Of a DNA stretch of 64,000 bases, positions 1-7,604 are shown piece after piece. The stretch is from the NCBI GenBank assembly GCA_016716305.1, contig JADJWP010000002.1, positions 124,001 through 188,000 of the forward strand, read 5' to 3'. The notes under the pieces were generated by a model. That model was not told the DNA's origin. It saw nothing but the letters and a program-made list of their open reading frames with translations, and did not search any database. How positions within the stretch are numbered: the stretch's first letter is position 1; every line of letters begins with the position of its first letter. Both the position numbers and the translations under genes were made by a program. Origin of the DNA: Chloracidobacterium sp. (GTDB lineage Bacteria > Acidobacteriota > Blastocatellia > Pyrinomonadales > Pyrinomonadaceae).

Positions 1-763
1 TCAATCTGATCTGACTGTTGAACGCTCGAATGCTCTCATGCAAGCGACCTTTCTCAGTAATGAGCCCCTCTTTATCTTTAGATATGGTCTGCTCACGTTG
101 ACGTAGACCGTTTAGCTGAGCGATCAAGCCCTGTGAGGACTCTGGAAGAGCCTCGACATTTCTTGTCATGATCTCAAGACGTTGGATCTCAAGCCCGTCC
201 AGGTTAGACTTTGCCTGCGCGAGTTGGGCATCAATAAATTCCTTGGTAGTCTCGGCGTTCTGGGTCGATTCTGCCATTTGCGCAGCAATGAACTTATCTG
301 CGATTTCGGCAGTTATGCGTCTGGCAACTTCGGCAACTGTGTATTCGTAACTGATCCGAAAGCCGCTAACTTTGTTATCGCTCGATTTTTCAGGTATCAC
401 CTCGATATCCGAACGCATCTTTTCAACTATCAATTCAAGCGGCACTCCTCCGCCACCCTCATTAGCATAAAGTGAATGTTTAGCAATTAGCCCCTCAAGC
501 GATGAGCGGCTTAGGACGGTTTGGCTTATGGATTGTAAGCGTTGGGAGAGATCATCGTCGGTCAACGACGGAGCTACCTTTTCGGAGATCGTGGCCGGGG
601 CAACCGCAAGAAACGTGGTCGATCGATAAACATCCGGAAGATTCGGAACGACCCATGCAAAGGCGAGAAAAACCGCGATTGTCGGCAGCATAATGTGCCA
701 GATACGCTTTTTGACAATTACGAAGATCTCATCCGTCGTCCGTTTTCTAAATCCCACACTCAT
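1..763 (-). CDS. Wzz/GumC-type polysaccharide chain-length determinant (N-terminal part, runs off the window)
   Basis: The reading frame opens at the ATG at 763 behind a strong Shine-Dalgarno sequence (AGGAGG, 5 bases upstream) and stays open for 254 codons to the window edge, so the C-terminus is missing. The protein starts MSVGFRKRTTDEIFVIVKK, then has one membrane segment at about residues 21-41 ending in PN, followed by a periplasmic region (YRSTTFLAVAP) and a helical, coiled-coil-like stretch with repeated NGLRQRE-type segments. This is the plan of Wzz-domain chain-length and exopolysaccharide export proteins, including the GumC-like ones encoded in exosortase loci. A PEP-CTERM protein is encoded just upstream on the same strand, which supports an exosortase-linked exopolysaccharide locus. 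A TATAAT-like -10 lies at 899-894 on the minus strand, without a clear -35. The family is fairly sure; the exosortase link is inferred. Confidence 0.8.
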   Translation of the reverse strand, partial: MSVGFRKRTTDEIFVIVKKRIWHIMLPTIAVFLAFAWVVPNLPDVYRSTTFLAVAPATISEKVAPSLTDDDLSQRLQSISQTVLSRSSLEGLIAKHSLYANEGGGGVPLELIVEKMRSDIEVIPEKSSDNKVSGFRISYEYTVAEVARRITAEIADKFIAAQMAESTQNAETTKEFIDAQLAQAKSNLDGLEIQRLEIMTRNVEALPESSQGLIAQLNGLRQREQTISKDKEGLITEKGRLHESIRAFNSQIRL

Positions 764-999
764 GAAATCCTCCTGTTATTAAAACGCCACTCGTGCGACT
801 TGTAGCCTCTAACCCCCTCTTTCTCAGTGGTCGAAACCCGATAATTCCGAAAGCAACACTTCAAATTTCGTTCGTCACCCAATGTAATGCACAATTATAC
901 TCATAATTCGTTTAGAATCTTAGAAAAAATGACCGGCCGAATCAATGCCTACAAAACTAGGCGTTCTCAACGGCCGTTGATCGTTGAACGTGGTATGAA

Positions 1000-1311
1000 T
1001 CAGCGCAATTCGGTTCCGTTAGACAATCGCCTAACGGCAAAACCGACCCCCGTGAGCCCGACTCCAAAAAAGAGGATGGTCAGGAATTCAGGTGTGGATA
1101 GGTTAGTGGAGCAAGCGCGATCGGAAACTACAGTAGATGAAGGCTGATTTTCTGCGCGGTTGATCTGCTGGTTCTTTTCCTGACAAGTATCAGCCGAGCT
1201 CTTCAATGGCAAAAAGTTCTCGGCTCCCTGAGTGATCGTGATAGTAAAAGAAACGACGATAACAAAAAGGCTGGCGCTCAAAAGTATACGGTTGTGGGCT
1301 CTGTAAGACAT
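1000..1311 (-). CDS. Small secreted protein with a PEP-CTERM-like sorting tail
   Basis: The ATG at 1311 is preceded by AAGGAGA at a good distance, so this start is preferred over the in-frame one at 1359. The 103-residue product has a signal peptide (hydrophobic core LLSASLFVIVVSFTITI, Ala-Glu at the likely cleavage region), a short polar mature part of about 45 residues with two cysteines, and a C-terminal cassette: TPEF, a hydrophobic helix (LTILFFGVGLTGVGFAV) and then RRL. This matches the PEP-CTERM layout, in which Pro-Glu-Pro-like residues, a membrane helix and a basic tail are recognised by an exosortase that cleaves and transfers the protein. The third position of the motif is Phe rather than Pro, and a nine-residue tail follows the Arg pair, so this is a variant. 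The neighbouring Wzz-like gene fits. No exosortase gene is in the window. The function of the mature peptide is unknown. Confidence 0.72.
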   Translation of the reverse strand: MSYRAHNRILLSASLFVIVVSFTITITQGAENFLPLKSSADTCQEKNQQINRAENQPSSTVVSDRACSTNLSTPEFLTILFFGVGLTGVGFAVRRLSNGTELR

Positions 1312-1368
1312 AACATCTCCTTCAATTTCGCTATCCCAGTGATCGACACCGAATGTCACAATAAAAGA

Positions 1369-1487
1369 GCGATTGAACGAAAATTCCTCATTTTCGGGGG
1401 GACTCGAAAGGAATCAACGAATCGCGTGCTCGTATGACTAACAGAGCAGACGCTGTCGGCTCTGGGATTTTGCTGAAAAACCATACG
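1369..1487. repeat. Two adjacent nested inverted-repeat structures
   Basis: The first structure (1369-1425) has outer arms GCGATT/AATCGC, middle arms ATTCC (1383-1387)/GGAAT (1410-1414) and inner arms TTTCG (1392-1396)/CGAAA (1405-1409). The second (1431-1487) has outer arms CGTATG/CATACG and an inner hairpin CAGAGC (1442-1447), GAC, three-base loop, GTC, GCTCTG (1459-1464). All quoted arms pair perfectly. They lie upstream of the PEP-CTERM gene on the minus strand and could be an untranslated leader, a small RNA or a protein-binding region. I recognise no known riboswitch class. Confidence 0.5.
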
Positions 1488-1940
1488 AACGATCGGGGGG
1501 GCCCTGAAAGTTCGTTAATGACCAATATTACGGTCGAAAGTATAAATCTATGTTAATTGCAAAGAGAAAATCTACACTCTCTTTTGCCTATTAGTCTAAC
1601 CAACGATGCTATTTCGACAAAGTCTAGCTCTTTTATTTACTGCAGGCAAGCTTTTTTTCTTCAAATAACGCAATTAAAAAGACACACCAAATGCGAAACG
1701 ATCTTTCGCTCAAGTTCGGATATTGCCGCGATCTTTCTATTTTGATGCAGACCATCAGCCAATTGGCGATAATTATTTCAATTCAAAGCAATTTAAAGGC
1801 CTGGGTAGCCGAAATCGGAGATCGCGACGGAAAGCTAGCAGATCCGAAAGGTCCGATAGCTTCTGATTTCAGACGAACCCGGTCACGGTCTCGACTCTTT
1901 GCAGTGCGTGAGAATTGCCATAAATGCTGGAAAGTTTTTC

Positions 1941-1969
1941 TTCCTTTTTGTTTTTTGCGGTGTTATACT
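1941..1969 (+). promoter_or_regulatory. Possible promoter of the thermonuclease gene
   Basis: A TATACT -10 lies at 1964-1969 with a weak TTCCTT -35 at 1941-1946 and a 17-base spacer. If used, it would give a leader of roughly 175 bases. Only the -10 is convincing. Confidence 0.3.
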
Positions 1970-2152
1970 CGCGACACGAACACAAATCTTGACCTGCCTG
2001 GTGGTTGATCGCCTCATTTGGCGATGATTTCCATTCGGCAGACTTCGGCATGTTTAATGAGTATTTCCTGAAACCCTTTATCAACGCATGAAGTATTTGC
2101 GTTCTGATCATTGGGGTCGGTCGAAACAGCAGTTGTTTGGAGGTTATAAGCA

Positions 2153-2926
2153 ATGTTCAGATTATTCTCCGCCATTTTCGGGATAATTGTTTTGGCCGTT
2201 TCGGTTGGGGCTCAATCAACAACATCTTCGCAGACGGTCAAGCAAAAGGTCGCGGTCGTGGTCCCATCGGACACCGTCGATGAAAGTGTCAGCCTTATCG
2301 AAGGGAAAGTCGTTGTCGTTTATGATGGTGACAATATCGGAATCGAAGGGAAGGATTATAAGTTCTACTCGATTCGAATAAACGGTATCGATGCACCGGA
2401 AGAAGGTCAGGATCACGGCAAAGAAGCTCGGAAGAAATTGGTCGATCTGATAGAAGGTAAGGACGTTCGGGTCGTTGTAATCAAAAAGGGTGTTTTTGAC
2501 CGTTATATGGGCAATGTTTACCTTGACGGTGCAGATGTCGGCTTATTGTTGATCAAGTCCGGGAATGCGTGGCACTTTAAGCAGATCGGATACGAACAAA
2601 ACGCCGAAGATCGCAAGAAGTACACCCAAGCAGAGAAAAAGGCCCGAGCGGACAAAGTAGGGCTCTGGGCAAAAAATGCACCGATCCCGCCTTGGGAATT
2701 CAGGGGCGACGAATCTTCTGAAAAGGCAATTGTCGCTCCGGCCAAGCAAGCTTCGACAACAGCCGTCTCCTTGAAGTCTGCTTCAAATGAGAGTCGGGCT
2801 CCCGTTCAAGACAAGACGACCGGAAGGACCTACACTCTTGGCCCGCGGGGCGGATGCTATTACATGAGTGTTAGCGGCAGCAAGGTTTATGTCAAAGACA
2901 AGAGTCTTTGCGGAAAGCAGCAGTAA
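2153..2926 (+). CDS. Exported thermonuclease (SNase-like) with C-terminal GxRGGCYY cassette
   Basis: The 257-residue product starts at an ATG behind GGAGG (2138-2142). It has a signal peptide (residues 1-20, ending VSVGAQ), then a staphylococcal-nuclease domain at about residues 45-180. The catalytic residues are in place: Asp in VVYDGDNI, the Arg and Asp/Glu cluster in RINGIDAPEEGQDHG, and the second Arg in DRYMGNVYLDG. It should be a calcium-dependent secreted or periplasmic nuclease with little sequence preference. After a Lys/Ala/Ser-rich linker, the last 35 residues form a separate module (YTLGPRGGCYYMSVSG, then KVYVKDKSLC) that recurs at the end of the next gene and resembles small basic adaptor domains. 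The downstream gene starts 7 bases after the stop, so the two are probably co-transcribed. Confidence 0.9.
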   Translation: MFRLFSAIFGIIVLAVSVGAQSTTSSQTVKQKVAVVVPSDTVDESVSLIEGKVVVVYDGDNIGIEGKDYKFYSIRINGIDAPEEGQDHGKEARKKLVDLIEGKDVRVVVIKKGVFDRYMGNVYLDGADVGLLLIKSGNAWHFKQIGYEQNAEDRKKYTQAEKKARADKVGLWAKNAPIPPWEFRGDESSEKAIVAPAKQASTTAVSLKSASNESRAPVQDKTTGRTYTLGPRGGCYYMSVSGSKVYVKDKSLCGKQQ

Positions 2927-2933
2927 AAATATT

Positions 2934-3998
2934 ATGAGAGCGCAAAGCAGTAAACTTAACGGAATGCGGCTCCCTTGTCCTCGCTGCCAACAGCCGGCGT
3001 CTATAGATGCTCGTTCGTGTTCGTGCGGATACCGGTTTGTTGCGGAACACTCGTCGCAGGTGAAACCCAGGATGCCGGAATTGAAAAGGGTTGTACCGGG
3101 CTTTAAGCCGATCGTGCATAAGTTTCCGACGCCCGGCGCAAATACTACGGCCGCGAAAACCGAAGGGACGCCAAAGATCGTAACGGGCGACGATGCTGTT
3201 GCCGCTGTTGCCAATGAAAGCCTTGGTCTTCCGGTCGCGTCACTGCAGAGCGAAATTGTCAAGACTGAATCTGTTGGATTGACAACTGTCTATTCAGAAC
3301 CGCACATGGGTCTGCTTCCTCCCGGAAGATATAGCCTTTTCACTTATGTATTGGCAGGTACGTCGGTCGTTGCCCTTGCGTTCATGCTCGGAGCATTCGC
3401 CTTACTGAATAGTTGGGGGACGGGGGCTGCGGATACGCCAGATCAGGCACAGGCAACAGAAGTTCCCTCGGTGAAAACGGACGATCCGGCACCTTCAACA
3501 GAGGCCAAACCCGATGTTTCTTCCAACGGCGGATTTGCGTTCTCAAACGAAGATACGGCCGATATTGTCCGCGAAACGACTCCGTCGATCGACGAGAATT
3601 CGAGGGACAGTCATAAAAAGCCGATCGAGCATCCCAAACCTGTAGGATTGGTGGCAGAAAAAGCTCCCGAAGATTCTAAAGTGTTGGTCTCTTCAGAAAA
3701 ACCGGCAACTGCGAACACGGTCGAACCCGCGAATACGGCAGTCGCGACTGCCCGGTGTGCGGACGGAACTTTCAGCTATCGGAAGACCCGGAGCGGGACT
3801 TGTTCGCATCGTGGCGGCGTTGCTGAGTGGTTGGACGGTTCTAAAGCCTCGACGAAGCCACCCGATGCAAAACCTGCTAAGACCGAGACCGCGACTCCGA
3901 ACGGTGAACGTAAGTTTATACTTGGTTCGCGGGGCGGCTGTTACTACCTCGGACCGTCAGGCAACAAGAATTATGTAGACAAGAGTTTTTGCAACTAA
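2934..3998 (+). CDS. Zinc-ribbon membrane protein with DUF3761 and GxRGGCYY cassette
   Basis: The product is about 354 residues from the ATG at 2934; the ATG at 2964 (10 codons in) is equally possible, and neither has a good ribosome site. A zinc ribbon lies near the N-terminus (CPRCQQPASIDARSCSCGY). One membrane segment follows at about residues 145-170 (TYVLAGTSVVALAFMLGAF), then a long Pro/Thr/Lys-rich region, a DUF3761 segment (CADGTFSYRKTRSGTCSHRG, then GVAEW) and a final module (LGSRGGCYYLGPSGNKNYVD...C) shared with the upstream nuclease. The ribbon is therefore predicted in the cytoplasm and the two C-terminal modules outside. The function is unknown; co-expression with the nuclease suggests a joint extracytoplasmic task. 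A terminator follows. Confidence 0.75.
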   Translation: MRAQSSKLNGMRLPCPRCQQPASIDARSCSCGYRFVAEHSSQVKPRMPELKRVVPGFKPIVHKFPTPGANTTAAKTEGTPKIVTGDDAVAAVANESLGLPVASLQSEIVKTESVGLTTVYSEPHMGLLPPGRYSLFTYVLAGTSVVALAFMLGAFALLNSWGTGAADTPDQAQATEVPSVKTDDPAPSTEAKPDVSSNGGFAFSNEDTADIVRETTPSIDENSRDSHKKPIEHPKPVGLVAEKAPEDSKVLVSSEKPATANTVEPANTAVATARCADGTFSYRKTRSGTCSHRGGVAEWLDGSKASTKPPDAKPAKTETATPNGERKFILGSRGGCYYLGPSGNKNYVDKSFCN

Positions 3999-4024
3999 AA
4001 CTGACTGGTTTTAAGTTGCTGCCA

Positions 4025-4058
4025 ACGGACGTGCTTGTAACCGGCACGTCCGTTTTTT
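4025..4058 (+). terminator. Intrinsic terminator of the nuclease/DUF3761 pair
   Basis: A perfect 10-base-pair stem (ACGGACGTGC at 4025-4034, GCACGTCCGT at 4044-4053) with a 9-base loop is followed by six T. The T-run overlaps the stop codon of the convergent transporter gene. Confidence 0.93.
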
Positions 4059-5232
4059 ATTGCTTTGGTAGAAGCGTAACGATGCTGAAGTAGAGCATCA
4101 CTGCAACAACCCCCCAGCCTGCGGCCTGCAGCCAGATCGGATGACGATAGTCCTTCACGATCGAAGAGCGTCGTGATGCGAGCAGTACGATCGCCAGCCC
4201 GAAAGGCAAAATGAACCCGTTGACCGTCCCGGCCCACACCAAAACCTGCACCGGTCGTCCGACCGCGAGAAAGATCAACGTTGAAACAGTAATGAATGCG
4301 ATGATCAAAAGATCGCTTCGCGCATTTAAGCGTTTGCTGAAGGTTTTCAGGAACGAAACCGACGTGTAGGCGGCGCCTATCACCGACGTTATCGCTGCGG
4401 CCCACATAACGACCCCGAAGATCCGATATCCGATATCCCCTGCAGCGCTCTGAAAAACTGACGCTGGTGGATTGGCATCGTCGATCGCAAAACCCGCCGA
4501 CAGGACCCCAAACGCGGCAAGGAACAATAGGAACCGGATCGCAGCCGTCAGCATTATGCCGGTTATGGCGCTTCGGTTGACCTGCGGCAAGTTCTCGGTT
4601 CCGACGATGCCCGAATCGATCAGGCGGTGAGCGCCTGCAAAGGTTATATAACCTCCGACAGTTCCACCGACCAAGGTGACGATCGCCTGGGCATCGATAG
4701 TTAACGGGAGAACGGTCCGGTGGATGGCCTCGCCTATCGGTGGAGCCGATCTGAACACGACGTAGACGATCAACCCGAGCATCACGATTCCAAGGATCTT
4801 GACAAAAACGTCCATCGCCTTGCCGGCGTCTTTCGCCAGAAAGAGGCCAATGGCGATCAATGCGCTGAGAAATGCCCCGATCTCGACCGGTATGCCGAAA
4901 AGTACGTTCAGCCCTAAGCCGCTGCCCGCAATATTACCGATATTGAACATGAGGCCGCCAAATACGATCATCGCGGCTAGTATATAACCGCTGCCCCCGA
5001 GCGTTTCATTGGCTACATCCTGCCCGCGCTTGCCTGAAATTGTCAGTACACGCCAAACGTTCAACTGAGCAAAAATATCGAGTATGACCGAAAGCAGGAT
5101 CACGAAACCAAAGCTCGCCAGGAGTTGTTTGGTGAAAACCGTTGTCTGCGTAAGAAATCCTGGGCCGACGGCGGAGGTCGCCATCAGGAAGGCAGCGCCC
5201 AGCATCGCTGAAGATGTCTTGACTGATGTCAT
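4057..5232 (-). CDS. NRAMP-fold (YcsG-like) inner-membrane transporter of the 5-oxoprolinase operon
   Basis: The 391-residue protein has about eleven hydrophobic segments and the overall look of NRAMP-family transporters, as in the Bacillus ycsF-ycsG-kip gene cluster. Its ATG sits directly against the stop codon of pxpA, so it is the last gene of the operon. The first helix reads ATSAVGPGFLTQ where metal-transporting NRAMPs have a DPGN motif, and the segment around VGGTVGGYITFAGAHR lacks the MPH motif of helix 6. The canonical metal ligands are therefore not visible. Given the context, the substrate may be 5-oxoproline or a related compound, or an ion coupled to its use; this is inference. 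The fold assignment is good, the substrate unknown. Confidence 0.78.
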   Translation of the reverse strand: MTSVKTSSAMLGAAFLMATSAVGPGFLTQTTVFTKQLLASFGFVILLSVILDIFAQLNVWRVLTISGKRGQDVANETLGGSGYILAAMIVFGGLMFNIGNIAGSGLGLNVLFGIPVEIGAFLSALIAIGLFLAKDAGKAMDVFVKILGIVMLGLIVYVVFRSAPPIGEAIHRTVLPLTIDAQAIVTLVGGTVGGYITFAGAHRLIDSGIVGTENLPQVNRSAITGIMLTAAIRFLLFLAAFGVLSAGFAIDDANPPASVFQSAAGDIGYRIFGVVMWAAAITSVIGAAYTSVSFLKTFSKRLNARSDLLIIAFITVSTLIFLAVGRPVQVLVWAGTVNGFILPFGLAIVLLASRRSSIVKDYRHPIWLQAAGWGVVAVMLYFSIVTLLPKQ

Positions 5233-5976
5233 TTACGGCTTTTCTATTGCAATCGCATTTTCTGCCAGCGCAGACTTGATCGAACGAGCGAAATCGACGG
5301 CGTGTGTGGCGTCACCATGTATGCAGATCGTCTCGGCTGTGATCTGGATCATAACGGCCTCTGTCGTTCGAACACGGCCATATCGGATCATATTAAGTAC
5401 CTGTTCGATCGAAGTTGCAGAATCGCTTATCAAGGCGTTCACTTCGGTCCGCGGCGTCAGGCTGCCGTCGTTTTGATAGGTGCGGTCGGCAAAGGCCTCC
5501 GAAGCGGTCCGGAGCCCGATACGTTTCGCCTCAGTGATCGAATGGCTGCCAGAAAGACCAAACAAGATCATGTCGGCATCGGCGGCGTTAACAGCTTCGG
5601 CCACGGCAGCGGCGACCGTTGGATCTTTAGCCGATAGGTTATAAAGAGCGCCGTGCGGTTTGACATGAACGACCGCTGCTCCAAGGTCGTTACAAACCTC
5701 CTGGAGCTTCTGTATCTGGTTTGCAACCGTGTCAAAGATCTCGTCAGGGTTTAGATCGATAGCAATCCGGCCGAAATTCTGTTGATCTGCATATCCCGGA
5801 TGTGCACCGATAGCGACGCTGTTCGCGATCGCAAGCTCTACTGTTCGCCGCATCAACTGCAAGTTACCGGCATGTCCACCGCATGCGATATTTGCCGACG
5901 AGATGTATTTCATCAGTTCAGCGTCGTTGCCGCATCCTTCGCCAAGATCACAGTTTATGTCGATGGACTCTCGCAT
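5233..5976 (-). CDS. pxpA: 5-oxoprolinase subunit A (LamB/YcsF family)
   Basis: The 247-residue product begins MRESIDINCDLGEGCGNDAE and carries the family hallmarks: the DINCDLGEG start, SANIACGGHAGN, AIGAHPGYADQQNFGR, HVKPHGALYN and the C-terminal ICIHGDATHA. Length and motifs agree closely with characterised PxpA proteins. With PxpB and PxpC it hydrolyses 5-oxo-L-proline to glutamate using ATP, removing a damage product of glutamine and glutathione-type metabolites. The start is set at the ATG at 5976, since homologues begin just before the DxNxDLGE motif; an in-frame TTG at 5985 is possible. There is a 30-base gap after pxpC and no gap before the transporter gene. Confidence 0.93.
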   Translation of the reverse strand: MRESIDINCDLGEGCGNDAELMKYISSANIACGGHAGNLQLMRRTVELAIANSVAIGAHPGYADQQNFGRIAIDLNPDEIFDTVANQIQKLQEVCNDLGAAVVHVKPHGALYNLSAKDPTVAAAVAEAVNAADADMILFGLSGSHSITEAKRIGLRTASEAFADRTYQNDGSLTPRTEVNALISDSATSIEQVLNMIRYGRVRTTEAVMIQITAETICIHGDATHAVDFARSIKSALAENAIAIEKP

Positions 5977-6006
5977 TCGGATCAAAGAGTATCACAGACG
6001 ACAAGG

Positions 6007-6927
6007 CTAGGAACGCATAGCGATCCCAGTTCGCAGCAGGGCCAGATTCGTCTCGAATTGAAGCGAGATGTCTTCGGCGGTCTCGATCTCGAGCTGTTCG
6101 AAAGAGACTGTGTCACCCGGACCTAGCTGTCCCAGGAGCGGAAGATCTGCAGAGATCACCTGTGCGATCCGCGGGTACCCTCCGGTCGTCTGATGGTCGA
6201 CCATTAATATTATCATCTGACCGTCAGGGAGTAATTGGATAGTTCCGTATGTGACGCCTGACGAGATCAGTTCATCCGATTGCAGCAAATGCAGGGGCTC
6301 GCCGCTGAGGCGGTACCCCATCCGATTCGAATCTGATGAAATCGAGAATGTTTCCCGAAAGAACGTTTCCTCGCTCTTTGCGGTCAAAAATTGACTTTCA
6401 TGGCCTTCTAATACTCGTACGGTGGGAGACCGAGAGTATCTTGGGATCAAATTCCTCGAAATGCCGAGTCCGGCGATCCGATGATTTGAAGAGAATGAAT
6501 ACGCAATTGTGAGATGTGTCCCGCCCTCGATCCGAACTGTCGGCTCGCCAAGCGGCGGATCGAATTCGAATCCGCCGGCAGCCGCGAGGTAAGCTCGTGC
6601 GCCTAGGCGTGGGCCGTTGAACCTCAAGACATCGTTCGCAGAAGCCCGGACGAGTCTCCAGTTATCGATCGGAATGCCGTTCAATTCAGGGGCGAAGTCG
6701 GCGCCGCCGATCGCAAATTCGATATCGTCTTCAAATTCGATCTCGGGCGCAGGGAAGTGCATTTCAAGGACCGCTGCATGGTCAGGATTTCCGAGAAGTA
6801 TATTTATCAGACGGATCGCCGTTCGATCCATCGCACCTCCCGGTGGAACTCCGAGCGATCGAAAACCCGTTCGGCCAAATTTCTGAAGGCTAGTGAATAT
6901 TCCGGGCTTCCTGATAACGACTCTCAT
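6007..6927 (-). CDS. pxpC: 5-oxoprolinase subunit C (biotin-dependent carboxyltransferase-like, KipA family)
   Basis: The 306-residue product has the family start (KPGIFTSLQKFGRTGFRSLG), VPPGGAMDR, the middle SxVTYGTIQL-type segment (SGVTYGTIQLLPDGQMIIL) and DHQTTGGYPRIAQVI near the C-terminus. It is the second half of the KipI/KipA-type carboxylase-like pair and acts with PxpA and PxpB in ATP-dependent 5-oxoproline hydrolysis in the cytoplasm. Its ATG overlaps the stop codon of pxpB by four bases (ATGA), showing translational coupling. Length is normal for the family. Confidence 0.93.
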   Translation of the reverse strand: MRVVIRKPGIFTSLQKFGRTGFRSLGVPPGGAMDRTAIRLINILLGNPDHAAVLEMHFPAPEIEFEDDIEFAIGGADFAPELNGIPIDNWRLVRASANDVLRFNGPRLGARAYLAAAGGFEFDPPLGEPTVRIEGGTHLTIAYSFSSNHRIAGLGISRNLIPRYSRSPTVRVLEGHESQFLTAKSEETFFRETFSISSDSNRMGYRLSGEPLHLLQSDELISSGVTYGTIQLLPDGQMIILMVDHQTTGGYPRIAQVISADLPLLGQLGPGDTVSFEQLEIETAEDISLQFETNLALLRTGIAMRS

Positions 6928-7598
6928 TTTGCAATATTTACAAATCGGACCTCGTCACCCGGACGAAAAACACATGGCTCACTCCGGTTGGGGTCGAAGA
7001 GCTCCAATTCCGTGCGCCCGATCAGTTGCCAACCGCCGGGCGAATCACGCGGATAAATTCCCGTTTGAAACCCGGCGACGCCTACGCTCCCTTTGGGTAC
7101 TTTTGTTCGCGGCTTCGATCGCCGCGGTACGGCAATTCGCTCATCGACCGAGCCCATATATGCAAAACCCGGGAGAAAACCGAGCATGAAAACGCGATAG
7201 GTCTTACCGAGGAATATATTTAGAAATTCATCAGGGGATAGGCCGCACAATGCCGATGCGTCGCGAAGATCGAGTGCTGATACCGGGTCAAAACTCACCG
7301 GGATCTCGATCGGCCGCATCTCGATCGGATCTGAGGCCGATAGTCGCTTGCACAGTTGTTCTACGATCGAAGCGACCGCAGCTGAAGCCGATCGATATTC
7401 GGGATATGCCTTACGAACGGCCATAACGTCGTAAAAGACGCTGGCCGACGCATATGCAGGAGCAGCCTCGATGAAGCCGGAAAACGGATCATCGGCAAAT
7501 TTTTGGCAAAGCACGATCGACTTCAGGTTCAGTTCCTCGGAGATCACGTCACCGAAAGATACGATCACGGCATTGTCGCCAAGAGAGGATATGCGCAT
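6924..7598 (-). CDS. pxpB: 5-oxoprolinase subunit B (KipI family)
   Basis: The 224-residue product shows the KipI/PxpB signature: GFLPGFAYMGSV, then paired PR motifs (AVPRRSKPRTKVPKGSVGV), AGFQTGIYPRDSPGGWQLIG and a C-terminal FRPGDEVRF. It forms the ATP-dependent 5-oxoprolinase with PxpC and PxpA. The older name KipI reflects inhibition of the KinA kinase in Bacillus; no such kinase is visible here, so the metabolic role is preferred. It starts 6 bases after the permease gene and overlaps pxpC by ATGA, so it is inside one operon. Confidence 0.93.
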   Translation of the reverse strand: MRISSLGDNAVIVSFGDVISEELNLKSIVLCQKFADDPFSGFIEAAPAYASASVFYDVMAVRKAYPEYRSASAAVASIVEQLCKRLSASDPIEMRPIEIPVSFDPVSALDLRDASALCGLSPDEFLNIFLGKTYRVFMLGFLPGFAYMGSVDERIAVPRRSKPRTKVPKGSVGVAGFQTGIYPRDSPGGWQLIGRTELELFDPNRSEPCVFRPGDEVRFVNIAK

Positions 7599-7604
7599 TT
7601 CGGT

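Larger units (their letters stand above)
1312..2152. other. 840-base intergenic stretch, no convincing gene
   Basis: Open frames here (for example 1691-2008 on plus and 1869-2153 on minus) have no ribosome site, no recognisable motif and poor composition, and I do not consider them genes. The stretch is more AT-rich than its surroundings between about 1530 and 1790. It holds nested inverted repeats at 1369-1487, a possible promoter near 1964, and two small hairpins (2008-2025 with arms ATCGCC/GGCGAT; 2083-2103 with arms AACGCA/TGCGTT) that would lie in the leader of the nuclease gene. Confidence 0.6.

Noticed and set aside
168..805. Several plus-strand open frames of 60-97 codons
   Set aside because: They lie opposite the Wzz-type gene on the minus strand, which has a strong ribosome site and a recognisable domain.
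1790..1900. Possible c-di-GMP-type riboswitch (GGTAGCC, GNRA-like GAAA loop, AAGCTA/TAGCTT stem)
   Set aside because: Only fragments fit. The conserved core and receptor of the known classes cannot be laid out.
1557..2153. Open frames in the long intergenic stretch (62, 105 and 94 codons)
   Set aside because: No ribosome site, no motif, Cys- and Arg-rich composition unlike the neighbouring genes.
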